DNA from: Anseranas semipalmata
Lineage: Eukaryota > Chordata > Aves > Anseriformes > Anseranatidae
DNA length: 64,000 bases
Reading direction: 5' to 3'
NCBI GenBank assembly: GCA_013399115.1
Contig: VXAA01001241.1
Location: 37,282 to 101,281, forward strand
The notes under the pieces were generated by a model that searched no databases, was not told the origin of the DNA, and saw only the letters and a list, made by a program, of their open reading frames with translations. This document shows positions 49,239 to 61,496 of this stretch, piece after piece; the stretch's first letter is position 1, and every line of letters begins with the position of its first letter. The translations under genes were made by a program, and so were the position numbers.

Positions 49239-52200
49239 CCCATGTCCTAATGTCATAGGACTGTGGCATGTATTTGCAAAGTTGTCTGAAAATTCAGATT
49301 TGGTTTGAGACTGGAATATCCTGCAAACATTATGCCCTGTCAGTTGACAGAGTTTTGCTTTTTATCTTCCTTAATTATGTTTTTTAAGACTGGTTTAAGA
49401 CAGACTGAAGATAGTGAGGAGCTCTTCCTCATAGTGAAAGAGAAGGTTCACAATGTGGACCATATATTTTGGACATCTCTTTTAGGCAAACATCTCTCCA
49501 TTCCTAATACTTGCATAATCTAGCTACATGAACACAGGCTGTAGTAAAAATTTCTGTGGAAGCATCTATAAACAGCTTTCATACAGCCTTTGTTTTCTAT
49601 CATTCCGATGTTAGTATAAGAAAATATACTTAATGCAGATGAAACTACATTGTTGGGTGTTAGTAAGTATAGAGATGCAGTATTAGGATATTTTTCCATT
49701 TTTCAGTTGCACATAGTGCGATAGCTGATTGAGCTTCTCTAGCAGCGTAGCATGTCTGTGTAGCTGGGACATACAGAAATTGAGCAAATATTCAGGTAAA
49801 TAAGAGGAGGCAAAACTAACCTAAAATAATCGTGATTTTTTCTTCTTGACACTGACCATCAGTGACATCTCAAAATATTTCTTGGGGTTTCTACAAAAGT
49901 TTAGTTGAATTTAGTTTCTGATTATTTTAACTATCACTGTCAACTTTGCTTTCTCTAATGGCTGTGGTTCTAGGTGAAGCTGCATTAGAACCAACTTTAT
50001 TTTGGGAGAGATGGATTGGGGATAGGGCAGGGAAAAGGCTTAGAATTTGAAAGCTAGGAGGTTAATGGTAAGAGTGGAGAAGACTTAAGCTAAATGAAAG
50101 TCCTTGTGTGAACTCGAGAGTTTTACAACCAAGGCTAAAGAAGGCACCCCTTGTCAGATGCTTCATTCCCAAATGAAGCAATACGTGTGTTACACAGTTA
50201 TACTATATGGAAAATAATTTTCATATACGTTAGCTGTGGGGTTGAGGATCTTAAATTGTCACTCCCTGCCAGTGTGTTGATCTGCTGTATTATGTCTTTT
50301 TCAAGCAAATGAATTCCTTCTCTTGTTTAAATTATAAATAGAAATTGTTCAGTAATTGAGATCACGGAAAGGGAATTATAATCAAATGCCAGGTTTCTAC
50401 AGCTTTATTTTGGAGGCTGGAGGAGAAGTAGCCTGAAAGCTAAAAGAAGGTAGGGACCAAAACTACTCTGAATACCACTGTATTGAGTTTTTAATTCTTC
50501 ATAATTTTGTCTGGATCTACTTCTGATTGAGGGGAAATAGAATTTAAAATATAAAACTAATTTAAAATATGCATGAATATGGATGTAACGATTCCAAGTC
50601 ATCCTCAATATTCAGAAACCTTTTATGTTTTACTGTAGTTTCTTGATTTAGTGCTCTAGCAACTTCTAAATGATTAGTAGGTTTAATTCAGTTATCACAA
50701 AGAATTAAACAAAAAGAGTTTGCATAACATGCTTCTCTGAGATGAAGTTACTTGTGGGAAATAACTTCAAGTAAGACAAGTACCAGACTGACATAGGTAA
50801 ACCAAGAGTGAAGTAGGGTAGGATTTTTAAAAAAGTGCTCAGTAACTTTATAATGCCTGTTGATAGTTCTCGTTAATGAGACAAATTCATAGATCAGACC
50901 TGCCACCTAAGAATGAGAAATTAAAGAAGAGCTTAGAACCTGAAGGACACCTGTTATGCCAGGCCTAAGCAGAGCACTAGTTAGGAAGGAGCAACACTGG
51001 AGCAAGTAGGCTAAGCTAGTATGTATATAAATGCATAGACTAGAAGACCAGCTATTTTCAGTAATAGCAAACACTCATTTAATACATTATTCTATCATCA
51101 ACAGTTATATCAACAGCTGTGCTTAAGGAGAGAGGATCAAAAATGCATACAGAGGTAATTTTCCATGTAACTCTCTAGCTTCCAGCAATCTGTGGCCTGA
51201 GGGATTCCAGAAGAGGTTTTAGCTCCATCATTTCGCTTAATACTGTTGGTGGATACACTGTGCTTTGATTTTGCGTATCTCTAGTTATCCGGTTACTACA
51301 GAGTATTTCTTAAATGGTGTAATTTCACCATAACAACAGATTGTCCTATATTCTTCAAAAAGTAGAAAAATGATTTGAAGATGAGGGATTGGTCATTGTA
51401 GTGCTCTTCTTCTTTCTCCCCCTAGATAAACATGAAAATTTCATTTATTGCACTTGTATAATCCAAAATATTGCCCTTGGTAATCCAATATCACTGGGAA
51501 ATTATTGGACTATAATTATTGTTTGTAACTTCTCTGAACGTTTCACTTTTGTTTTTCCTTAGTTGCAGTTGTAAATAATACTCAGCTGGCAATCCTTTTG
51601 TACTTGAATTTTATCAGAACTTTTTAATGGTTTAACCATTTGTCAAGGATTAATTCATAATTGGGTATTGTGATAGCCAGCAAAAGAGAAAGGAGGGGAG
51701 TCAGAAGACCCCTGTGGCCATACCTTTTTCATTTACAGAGGTAAAGCATTAATGTTTTCTGTCTCATCAGAACTTCGAACTCCAGTGACTGATACTACAT
51801 TTAACCAACTTGCACAGAATGTCTTACCACAAGACTTCCATTTTGAACAGGTCATCCTCAGTGAAGACTACTTATGGTTTGCTGTCCATTTTTAGTCGCT
51901 AATGTAGCTCTTGTGTTATTGAAAAAAATAATAATAATTCCTGCACACTACCAAAAATGGCAATCTCTTAAAGCAGTGCCATATGACATTATTATTTTGA
52001 ATTAGAAGTCATATTCACTGCACGGTGTTTAAACAGAGGACCATAAAATTATCTTGTATTGAGCAAGGCTTCTGGCATGGCTGTCTGACCCATCTGGAGT
52101 GCTGCAGGCTCACACAAGGCTGAATTCCAGGCTTTCAGTGAAAAATAGTAGGAGGAGGGGTATGGGAGTGATTTGTGTGCAGCGATGCATCACAGTAAAT

Positions 52201-55129
52201 ACAGATGCAGCATATATGGGGTATGGTAGAGATACATTGCACAAGCAAGAATGCATTTTGAGAGGAAAGGTCTGTAGGTTTAGAAACATCTTTGGACTTT
52301 TTAAAGGCTCTTTTGGTTCTTTTTCCCTATTTGGGATAGGGGCAGGGTGGTAATATTTTTTTGATTTGCTAAACAATTTCTCTTTTATATGGGAGTTTTG
52401 CTTTTTTTTTTTTAAAAAAAAAAAAAACAAAATAAAAACAAAAACTTCTTTCTGCTGATATCTTTATGCCTGCCATGCTAAAGGGTGCTGATTGATTCTT
52501 CTAGGCAAGAGTTTGGGCTCCAAGTTGGTAAATGTGGAGTATGTGTTTATCTAAAAAGCTAAAGCATCTCTTCAGCTCATGTTGCTATGGGTTGCTAGTG
52601 GGCAACCTCCAGTCTGATTGCCTCCCTCTGTCTGTTGAGATTCCAGAGTATAGGATCCCGTCAGAGTAGGCACTTGAGTCTCATCCTACCAGCTGGTGTC
52701 TCCTGCATTGTTGACTTCTGGAATTTGTTTTCTGCTTTTGTTCTAAAGAGCTAAGAGAAAGTTCTGTCTTTGAAATGGTAGATCTTATCTCAAGGATGTC
52801 TTTGCTCCGGGTGACACAGAGCCTGTAACCTCAGAGAAGTTTCACCAGCAGCTCAGGAATCTTGTTACCCACCCTCTTGAAACTCTGAACACTTTACAGC
52901 CAGACTTTCAGAAGAAGTTAGCATAGGTTGAAAGGTAAGCAAGTAGCTTATTCAGGAAGGGAAAGATCTGAGATTCTATTCTCAGGCACTTGCTAGTAAA
53001 GCAACTGGTGAGCTGCCCTCCTCTTTGGCTTGGTCTGTTTCACAAGAGGAAGGAGGTGATCAGTAGTAGGCCTGGAGCTGCTAAAGAAAAGGATCTGTGG
53101 GGACAATATAACTTTGGGTGTATTCCATTTTTGTTCGGATGTGTTGAGTTGGACACTGATGCACAGCTGTAGTCCTTCAGTGTTGTAAACTGGGTTTACA
53201 CATGCATTCATTTGGTCTGAATGATTCAAAGGGCTTTGATATGTAAACACAACTTTTCTTATTTGGGAAAACATTCTTCAGACTGTTGTAACTGTTACTC
53301 ATATGTAGTAGCATCAGTATATTGTGCGTATTTAACCTCTTCCTTGATTTTTATGGGGTTTGCAATTAACATTGACTGTATAGATGGCAAAAGCAGTATA
53401 ATGGTACTTTGTCTGCATTTGATTCCACTTTCCATGTGTTTCATTAATGCTAGAAAATCTTCCCATTTAGGCTGCTTGTCACACACTTGCTGGCGATGTT
53501 TGCGTGAGCTTGTACATTAATTAAAACTGGCAGGAATAAGGAGGGCACAAGAGAGGAGGCATGACCCAAAAATGTGCTTAAGTCATGTTCTCTTCTGAGA
53601 TGTCTGTTCTTGCAAAGTGTATCTTAATAACATCTGTGTCTAATGCTGTGGCTTATCCCTAAACTCAGAGGGTTCAAACAGGAGGATTAGTAACGATTAT
53701 TACACTACCAAAGTAGGAATTTCTGGTTTCATAGCAGCTTTTACCTTACTTTCCTGTATTCACTCCTTAAAACTCCTTGTGTTAGTACCTTTTTGGTTCG
53801 TTAGAACTCTCCGCTACAGCCACGAGTATGGTAGCCATAGCCATCCTTTCCTTCCCCTCAGTGCTTTTGGAAAAGCAGCGTTACTCTATCTGCTTTAGCA
53901 GTGAGTGGCTGCTGGCCTGAAAACTTGGATCATCACTGATGCTGTGCCTAAAATCAACAGAGGAGTGTGGTGGTGGAGTTTTAAGAGATTAAAAAAGGCA
54001 TTTATGATTCTCTGCACTTCTGACTGCTGCCATTCCAGCCATGGAAACAGTGGTCACGTACAGATTGGCATTTCAATCCAAATAAGAGAAACCCCTTGGA
54101 ACTTCATCATAAGCTTTAACTTTTTGAACAGATACTTTCTTCTCCTGCAGTGTGTTGGCATTTCCTGGATCTGAAGGTTAGCCGAAGCTGAAATAGTAAA
54201 GCACCACAATAAAGGGATAATACTGAACAGACGACAGTTGTAGAACGGCATCAAGAATTCCATACAATGATGTCTTATCATGAGATGTCCAAACAAATAA
54301 GTGCCTGAATGTGATACAAAACAACTTCATAAATCTTTCAGTGTTGTTTCCTACTGTGGTGTAGCTCCTCCAAAACTACCCGGAACCATCCCAGCACTTG
54401 GAAAAGATCAACAGGTATCAATAGGTGCTGAAGGTATTTCTGTCCTCATAAGAACAGCAAATCATTTCCAGAGCCTTTGCTGACTGAATAGCTAAGAGAT
54501 GCCACATTACAGACGACTCTGCTCTTATGCTATCTGTGTAACAAAAACCTGCTGTAATATTGTAAGGTCTCTTAGATGAAGCTGGAGACTATATGGCTCC
54601 AGCCTTGGGGGTTTGGTAATTTAAAAATCATTTGTGACATTTCACTTTTGAGATAAGAAACATTTTTAGATCTGTTAGTTAGACTTTCAGTCTTGTTTTC
54701 CTTTATTTTTTTCTAGAATCCTTTTTTGTCTTTGCTTTGCCACATAAAAGGATTGATGTAGGTAATAAACCTGACCTAGTTCTAGTCTTAAAACTGCAAC
54801 TGACAGTAACTTGTTAGGGAGTTTGATCTCCTGTGAACTAATCAAGGCTTAGGTGGTAGCCTCTATAGGAAGGAGATGGTATCATAAAAATTCCTCAACA
54901 GGTAACTTTATAAATTGGAATGAAAAGTCATAAGAAGAATGTCAGCAGAAATGCTTTCTTAGATCGCAGGAAACTGATACCTTTCTGACATACACAATGA
55001 CACACAGTGGAAATACATCAGAGGCACAGGTATCTTTCTGATTCTTAGTGAAAAATAGAAATAATTATCAGTTTCAAATTATCAGAGATCCTGAAGAGAA
55101 TGTACAGGAGCTAGTCTTGCAGTTCTTAC
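49239..55129. other. AT-rich unique DNA, no gene seen
   Basis: Nearly 6 kb with no recognised gene. T12/A14 at 52402-52427 is listed separately. Overlapping opposite-strand frames at 52099-52430, 52990-53274 and 53221-53520 show no family resemblance. Confidence 0.45.
52402..52442. repeat. T12-A14 palindromic homopolymer plus A-rich tail
   Basis: Twelve T are followed directly by fourteen A and then CAAAATAAAAACAAAAAC. The T and A arms are complementary and can fold back on themselves. Homopolymer lengths may be imprecise. Confidence 0.85.
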
Positions 55130-55154
55130 GGGGGGGAGACGGAGGGACAGGGGG
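55130..55154 (+). other. Putative G-quadruplex
   Basis: G7 (55130-55136), then GGG at 55144-55146 and G5 at 55150-55154. Splitting the G7 as GGG-G-GGG gives four G-tracts with loops of 1, 7 and 3 bases, which fits the usual G3-N1-7 rule. It stands out in AT-rich surroundings. Confidence 0.6.
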
Positions 55155-56489
55155 ATGAACGCACTCAGTGACTAAAGCTCACATCAAGAAAGAAGGTAAT
55201 TTAATTGGCAAGTTTCAACACCTGACACACATCTTTTCTAAAACAGGATGAACTGCTGCAGTGGAAGTTCTTCTGTCATTTAGAAGGAGTTCACCCGGTA
55301 ACTGTATTGACCAGTGGACTAGGAAGCTCACTGTGTTGTCTGTTGAATTATGATTAAAAGTGAAACATAAAATTCTAGAGGTAGAAAGCAACATACAATA
55401 TTGGCATTGGAGATGCACGTCAGTTAGCTAGTGCTGTATGTAGCAACCTTCACAGTGTAGCAGTGCACCTTGAAGCAGTTACTTAAGGACTGCATAAAAT
55501 ATTTGCATGTCTGGGGACTGAAATAGTTAAGCGGGAGTCATTAAATATGTTTTGTGAATTATTGTACCATGATCCTGATCCTCCTGAATGCTTCTATACG
55601 CAGATGACTTCCAGTGCTCCAAAGCAAGCTTTTCTGCTCAAATTCAAATTGGCATATAGCAGTTTGCATGGTTGGAGGGCATAACGTTGGTGGCTAAGGC
55701 CGTGTCAGCTTCTGAGGTAGGAGAAAAATGATGTAAAGACTAGAAATAGTCAGAAAAGGACTTGATTGTGGGAGTGCCAAAGGGGAGGCGTTTCTGCTTC
55801 TCTGCCATTTTTGCCTTCCTGAACCTGCAGGGAGCGGGAGCATACAGTGCCAGTGAATGCATGCATGAGTGAATGCAGGGCGTAAGGATTTGTGTGTCAT
55901 CTCACATAGCGTCTACCCAGTAAACATGCTAGATGTGAGCAAAGCAACACCTGATGCACCATACAGGGCTATCGCAGATTCCTTCCACTGTGCAGGAGGA
56001 GAACTGTCAAGTCATTTTGCCTAATTAAAAATAACTCTATAGTCTGAGCCTATCCGTGCTTCTGCTGGGCTACTGCTGAGAAGGGGATGACTACCATCTC
56101 AGCTCCTGTCTCATGCTTCATGTATGGCTTAGTCTGAGCATCGAGTTCTGGCCAAAACTATAATGGCAAGAAGTTCTGAATTTTGGGAAAGTTTATTAGT
56201 GGAAAAAGCAAATGTAGATTAGTTTTCTTTCTAAGGTTTCTGAATGGTGTAATAAACACGTACATATGTCTACTGCATGTGGGCCTTATCTGAAGCTCAT
56301 TGCAGTTGCAGAGGAGACTACCATTGGCTACAGCACTCTTTGGAGCAGGCCTAGTGTGATCCACAGATAATATAGCTTTCATTTCACTTCATTTCTTGTC
56401 CTTTTTGCAGAAGTTACAGCTAATGCATCTTAAAGTACTAAGCCATTGCTTAACATAAATGCCACAAACCAGGAAAAAAAAAAAAAAAG
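55155..56489. other. Unique DNA, no gene seen
   Basis: No recognised gene or repeat. An A-run at 56474-56488 ends the segment. Minus-strand frames at 55215-55418, 55694-55900 and 56158-56382 show no family resemblance. Confidence 0.45.
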
Positions 56490-57245
56490 GATAACACATT
56501 TTGGAATGAAGACTTTCATTTGCATCTGAATATTTTTATCAAGACTCTTGTGACTTCTTTCCACTCTGAAATGTATGCCAGATAAAGTTATGGAGAATCC
56601 ATTCATTCTCTGTCATTTATTTATACAATAAAGCACACAAAGCAGTCTTTAACTATCACTGTATAGGATATCAAGTTATCTTTAATTATCACTACAGAAT
56701 GGTTGCAAAATCAAATACTGTTGGCAATCAACATTCATTATACAATAGCATGATTGCATCTGTTCATATTCCTGGATAAGCAGGGAAAATCAAAACAGTG
56801 TCTGATTTATCCACTAAAATTGTCTGAGCAAAATATTGTATCTAACTCTCTTAATATCTCTCAGTGACTTTGATCTGATTAAAGTCCAAAGACACATAAC
56901 CACAAATGCAAAATTTCTAGTGCCTCAGAAATTAAATACTGCTATATTTCAACAGACTGAATAGCAGGAACCATACTCCAGCTGACGTGATTATAGGCAT
57001 AGCATAAACTTATGATAGAGAGCTGTCTAAATCTCTGAGGCCGCAGGTGCAGGATTATGGTAAACCCCATTGAAACATACAGTATTCTGCCTAAATGCAC
57101 AAGTACAAAATTAATTAGGCAGTTGATCACATAATAAAAGTATGATGGATAATCTAATGGAAGCTACGAGCTCAAAGTCAATAACAAACTTGATTCTTTT
57201 ATTAGCTGCAGCTGATTTTCAATTCCTCTATTTACAGGGTTTTGT
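56490..57245. other. Candidate conserved non-coding element cluster
   Basis: About 750 bases of AT-rich DNA free of simple repeats, CR1 sequence and open frames of note. It contains TTAATTAG/TAATTAAT-type cores, two near-copies of TCTTTAACTATCACT (56646-56660 and 56679-56693, 14 of 15 identical, 33 bases apart), and a perfect 8-bp inverted repeat CTGCCTAA (57087-57094) / TTAGGCAG (57115-57122). Paired motifs of this kind are common in vertebrate enhancers, but the call rests on texture only. Confidence 0.3.
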
Positions 57246-59731
57246 GCTTAATAGAAGATAAGAAAAAAGTTTTTTTTTTTTTGAAAATGAGAACTCAGTT
57301 ACAGTATTTATCTCTGTTGGAAACTATAATGTGTAAGCAATGTAGAATTTGCAGATAGACATATCTGCGAGTAATTCTCTAAGATACTTGGCTGAAAAGC
57401 ACATCAAAGCACAGTGAAATAATGAGACAGGCTCCAGCTGTTGGATTCCAACAGCTTTTGATTTGTGCTCTAGTAGAAGCTCCAGGTTTTGATTCTGTGT
57501 TGATTATTTCCATGGTACTGGAGTTGATTTGTGCATTATTTAAAAAATAGGCAGTAGATAGCAAATAAGGGTGAGTTTGGAAACTGCATATTAAAGGACA
57601 TTTTGCTTCCTGATATAAATTATTGCTTCCTATTCCTATGGTCCCTATAACCAGCTGCCTGGGTTTACAAAAACAAACAAACAAAAACCAAACCAAAACA
57701 AACAAAAAACCACCTACAACCTTTTAAAATATCTATTTAAAAGAACTTATGAAAATGATAGGTAAGGTCATCAGAAAACGGTGTGAGCAAAAGTTCTGGG
57801 GACCTCTATGTTCAGGCAGCTTTACTGCTTATTGTGTAGAGAGGCTAATGTGGAAACGTTTTTTTCTGAGCCTTTGCAGGACATGTCTTACCTCGAGTCT
57901 GGAATTACTACCAGTGGAAAGCAAGTACCCTGAAAGAACTTTGGAGGCCTTATGGAGGACATGAGTTTAGAGTCAAATACATTCATCATATTGCTTTCTG
58001 TACATACTAATGTCACTGTGCAGATGAAGGTCTTGCTTTACAGGGAACTCTTAAACCATCAGGTTCTGAACTGCAGTCTTCCTGATTTTTCGTTATAATG
58101 ACAGAATAAAAGTTAGAGTACCGCAGAAAAAGCAGTGTATCTCAGTTTTTCTCTGGATCAAGTTTTACCTCTGTTTCTGCTATATATTTTAAAGGGGAGC
58201 AGTTTGATATCTGGAGTTTTAATCTGGCTGGACTAAACATTATTTAATCCAGGCATCCTGTGGGGAAAAAAAAAAAGAAAGAAAGAAAGATGATTGCTAC
58301 TATGCTGGAAGTGATTATTGGATTAATCTTCTGAGAAGGCTTGGATAGAGGAATGCTTAATATCTGATTGGTTTAGACTTTAATAAGCTTTGAAACTCTA
58401 CAGTCCTGCCCAAACTGTGAAAATTGGTGACACAGAAGTATGTGCTTAGAACCTTGGGAAAACCTGAAATAAAAGATGCATGGAGTTTAGAGCTCAGTGG
58501 CAGCTAACCAGGTGTTATCAAGACTAGTAGATGAAAGCTAGGCAGATACATCTGTTATGGATGTCTCTTTGCTTTGAGAGAGGTCTTTTGACAGTGTGTT
58601 ATAAATATGTTAATCATATTAAAAGAGAAGAAGATGTAATCTACACCTTGTAATCTTGATGTTGTTTACTGTAGTTTCTAAATGTGTTAACTTAGCTTTC
58701 TTTTCTAAATGTCTGATTTGAGTATCCTATGAAGAAACCTCTGTTTGACAGTCAGGCTTGTCTGTTTTCACAATTTTAGTTGTTTTTACTTTAGTGTTGG
58801 TAATATTACCCTTTCTTTCTGAAATGTAAATTGTGGTGAGGATAAGAGTGTGATGAGAGCATGTCTTAAGCAATTTACTCTGGTCTGAAATTTAGTGGTC
58901 TAGAAAATTCTCAGTCTGCTTGGTATGATGAGGTGGTCCTCGGTAGGACTCTAAAAGGCTTTGTCACCAAACACAGGTGAATAAACCTGTATTGTCGCAT
59001 GTTAGAAAATTAATCCCGAATTTTTAAGAAACAGACATCAAAATACTTAAAAGAACATTTTTATGGCAGTGTGTGCCTGTGGATGGGACAAGAAATAGGA
59101 GCTGTACGTTAGACGTTACACTTGTTCCATCTATGGGTTTGTTCTGTGACATCAGTATGTCACTTCTTCTCTGGGGTTTTTCATTTTTCTCATTGTGGCA
59201 ACAACATGCTTTCCGGCTACTGCTGTCCAGTCCAGCAACGTGGTACATACTCTGTTTCGTTGAGGCCATAGCCAGTATTTCATCTAGAGAGCAACCACGT
59301 GTGTTCCACTCTTTTGGTAAAGTTAACAGGATGGGTTAGAAGAATGTTTTTGTTGCATATGCTTCTATTGTTTTGTTAAGCATCCAAGTTTTAAAACAAA
59401 TATCCTTCAAAGGAGATAGTGCCAGCAATTTCATAAGTAAAAACATAGCCACTGGGAATTATATCAGACTTGTCCCACTGTGTCATCTGATCATTTAAAA
59501 AACATAATTGAGGGTGCTGAAAACCACTGACAACATTCGGTCAGTCAGCACAATCTTCACACCAACAAGGAGAAGCTGTCAGAACAAGTTATAGCTCACA
59601 AGTACCTCTGTAAATCAGCAGGAAAGAAGTTGAGTTTCAGCAGTTTAAATTTTTGTTTTTCAAGGGTTAAAACTGATCCTCTCTACACTTGTGATTGACC
59701 TTCACTTGAAAAAGTGCATTGGATATATCTG
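57246..59731. other. Unique DNA, no gene seen
   Basis: It contains a CAAA/CCAAA tract at 57668-57710 and an A-run plus (GAAA)n at 58266-58289. The 108-codon minus-strand frame at 57379-57705 starts inside the low-complexity tract, so it is not credible as a gene. Confidence 0.45.
58266..58289. repeat. A-run followed by (GAAA)n
   Basis: Eleven A, then GAAAGAAAGAAAG. Purine-only microsatellite. Confidence 0.9.
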
Positions 59732-60277
59732 TTAGAATCACAGAATCATTTAGGCTGGAAAAGACCCTTAAGATCATCAAGTCCAACCATCCACCTAACA
59801 CTACAAGTCCACCACTAACCCATGTCCCTCAACACCACATCCACACGTCTCTTAAACACCACCAGGGATGGGGACTCCATCACCCTGGGCAGCCCATTCC
59901 AATGCCTGACTACCCTTTGTGAGGAAATTCTTCCTGACATCCAGCCTAAACCTCCCCAACTTGAGGCCATTGCCTCGCATCCCATCACTTGTCACCTGAG
60001 AACAGAGACCGACACACGCCTCGCTGCAGCCCCCTGTCAGGCAGCTGCAGAGAGCGATGAGGTCTCCCCTCAGCCTCCTCTTCTCCAGACTAAACAGCCC
60101 CAGCACCTCAGCTCCTCAAGGGTCTTGTTCTCTTGTCCCTTCACCAGCCTTGCTGCTCTCTGAATGTGTTCCAGGAACATGATGTCCTTCTTGTCGTGAG
60201 GGCCACACACTGCTCGAGGTGGAGGCTCAGCAGCGCCGAGCACAGAGGGACGATCGCTCCCCTTGTCCCGCAGGCCC
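59732..60277 (-). mobile_element. CR1 LINE 3' part, minus strand, best preserved copy
   Basis: The 3' end lies at the low coordinate (TAGAATCACAGAATCATTTA, then GGCTGGAAAAGACCCTTAAG and ATCATCAAGTCCAACC). The element continues with ordinary CR1 sequence for about 545 bp to a 5' truncation near 60277. It keeps many CpGs (for example ACACGCCTCGC, GAGAGCGATG, GCGCCGAGC, GACGATCGC), so it is probably younger than the other copies here. Its 3' end (CTGGAAAAGACC) marks a different CR1 subfamily from the copies with TTGGAAGGGACC ends. Open frames on the plus strand across it (59719-59922, 59822-60163, 60133-60339) are antisense. Confidence 0.93.
59852..60106 (-). pseudogene. CR1 ORF2 C-terminal remnant
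   Basis: The minus-strand frame reads [20 protein letters not shown], then [20 protein letters not shown] and [15 protein letters not shown], a clear match to the C-terminal end of CR1 ORF2 downstream of the reverse-transcriptase domain. It ends as [13 protein letters not shown], where the family normally continues for some tens of residues, so the end appears shifted in frame. Because the element is 5'-truncated, no reverse transcriptase or endonuclease is present and it cannot act on its own. Confidence 0.88.
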
Positions 60278-61407
60278 CATTAGTTGCTTTGGTAGCTTAT
60301 GTAGGAAGTGGTGCTGCCCTGCGCGCTTGTAAGTACTAGTGCTAGGCCCATTTTGGTACTAACATGTCAGAATAGATTTCTACGCACCATCAACTTGTAC
60401 TGAATGTTAAGAATCAGATAATTAATAAGCTAATGGAATATGACTGCTGGGCACTTTGGAGGCTAATTTAGGTACCCATTTTTTGTTTTCTAAACTAGTC
60501 TTTGGTTTGATTTGATTTTTTTCCAGACATAGTTCATTGCTTCCATACATCATGTTTTAATGATAAATGTAGAACTTAGGACAATAGCGATTAAAACATT
60601 AAGGTACGTGACATCTCATAATATGGTAAATGCAGTGTGAGGTAATGAATACTCAGTCAAACACCATCATAGTAACAGAACGTGGTTTTATAGATCAAGA
60701 TATTTACCAGGAGGAAAAAAAAAGTACAAAAACTGGTTGTGCTAGTTAAATTGGAAAACAATAAACTGTTTAAAAAAATAAAGCTAAATTAATCAGATTT
60801 ATGCTTTAGTAATTCAAAGCAACAAATCTGTGAAGATTTGTGTTCTCAAAGTGGTTAACTAGTCAGTAATACTGGCTACAATACTCCCATTTTAAAAATG
60901 ACCTTTTAAAGATGCTCTATAAAATTAAAATTTAATGACTCGTAATAAATGGTGATACTTCCATAGGAGGAATTGCAATACTAGCCTGAAGGTTTTGCCG
61001 TTTGCCGTCAGCTTCAATACCATGTTATGTATCCTGTTTCATTATTTTCAAGCATAGGAAGTATGAGGATAATGCAGCATTTTAAAGAAATGAAAGCACT
61101 TTTAATAGTATCCTTAGTTCAGGCTATCTTCTTGACTGAGTAATGGTGTTTCTGTTGCTTTCATGATGCTTCTTCTGAGAAGTAGTGGTTTTTGTTGTTG
61201 TTGTTGTTTGTTTTTTAAATAGGACAGTATGCCATTTTAAGGTTGTCTGTTACATTTTACTTATAATTAAATTAGTAAGAATTGACTGGTCAAAGAAGAA
61301 TTTCAGATGAGCAGTATCAAAATATAGGTGTACTGCTGAGAAAGATCTGTACCCTTTTTTCCCCAAAAGAGGGAGGAGAAACTTAAACGATAGTGACCCT
61401 TCAAGGA
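60278..61407. other. AT-rich unique DNA, no gene seen
   Basis: No gene is recognised. A (GTT)n tract lies at about 61190-61208. Confidence 0.5.
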
Positions 61408-61410
61408 TTT

Positions 61411-61434
61411 AAAAAAAAATAATTAAAAAAAAAA
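61411..61434. repeat. A-rich tract
   Basis: Two A-runs separated by TAATT, directly before a purine-rich stretch. Confidence 0.85.
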
Positions 61435-61446
61435 TCATGACGGACG

Positions 61447-61496
61447 TGAGGAGGGAGAGCAGAAGGGGAAGAGAAGAGAGAGGAGGAGGAAAGGAG
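61447..61496 (+). repeat. Homopurine (GA-rich) tract
   Basis: Sequence of A and G only from 61461 to 61496 (36 bases), extended upstream to about 61447 with one C. GAGAAGAGAGAGGAGGAGG forms the core. Such polypurine-polypyrimidine tracts can form triplex DNA. Confidence 0.85.

Noticed and set aside
57379..57705. 108-codon minus-strand open frame
   Set aside because: It begins inside the CAAA/CCAAA simple repeat at 57668-57710 and shows no domain.
59719..60339. Plus-strand frames of 67, 113 and 68 codons
   Set aside because: They are antisense to the CR1 copy at 59732-60277.
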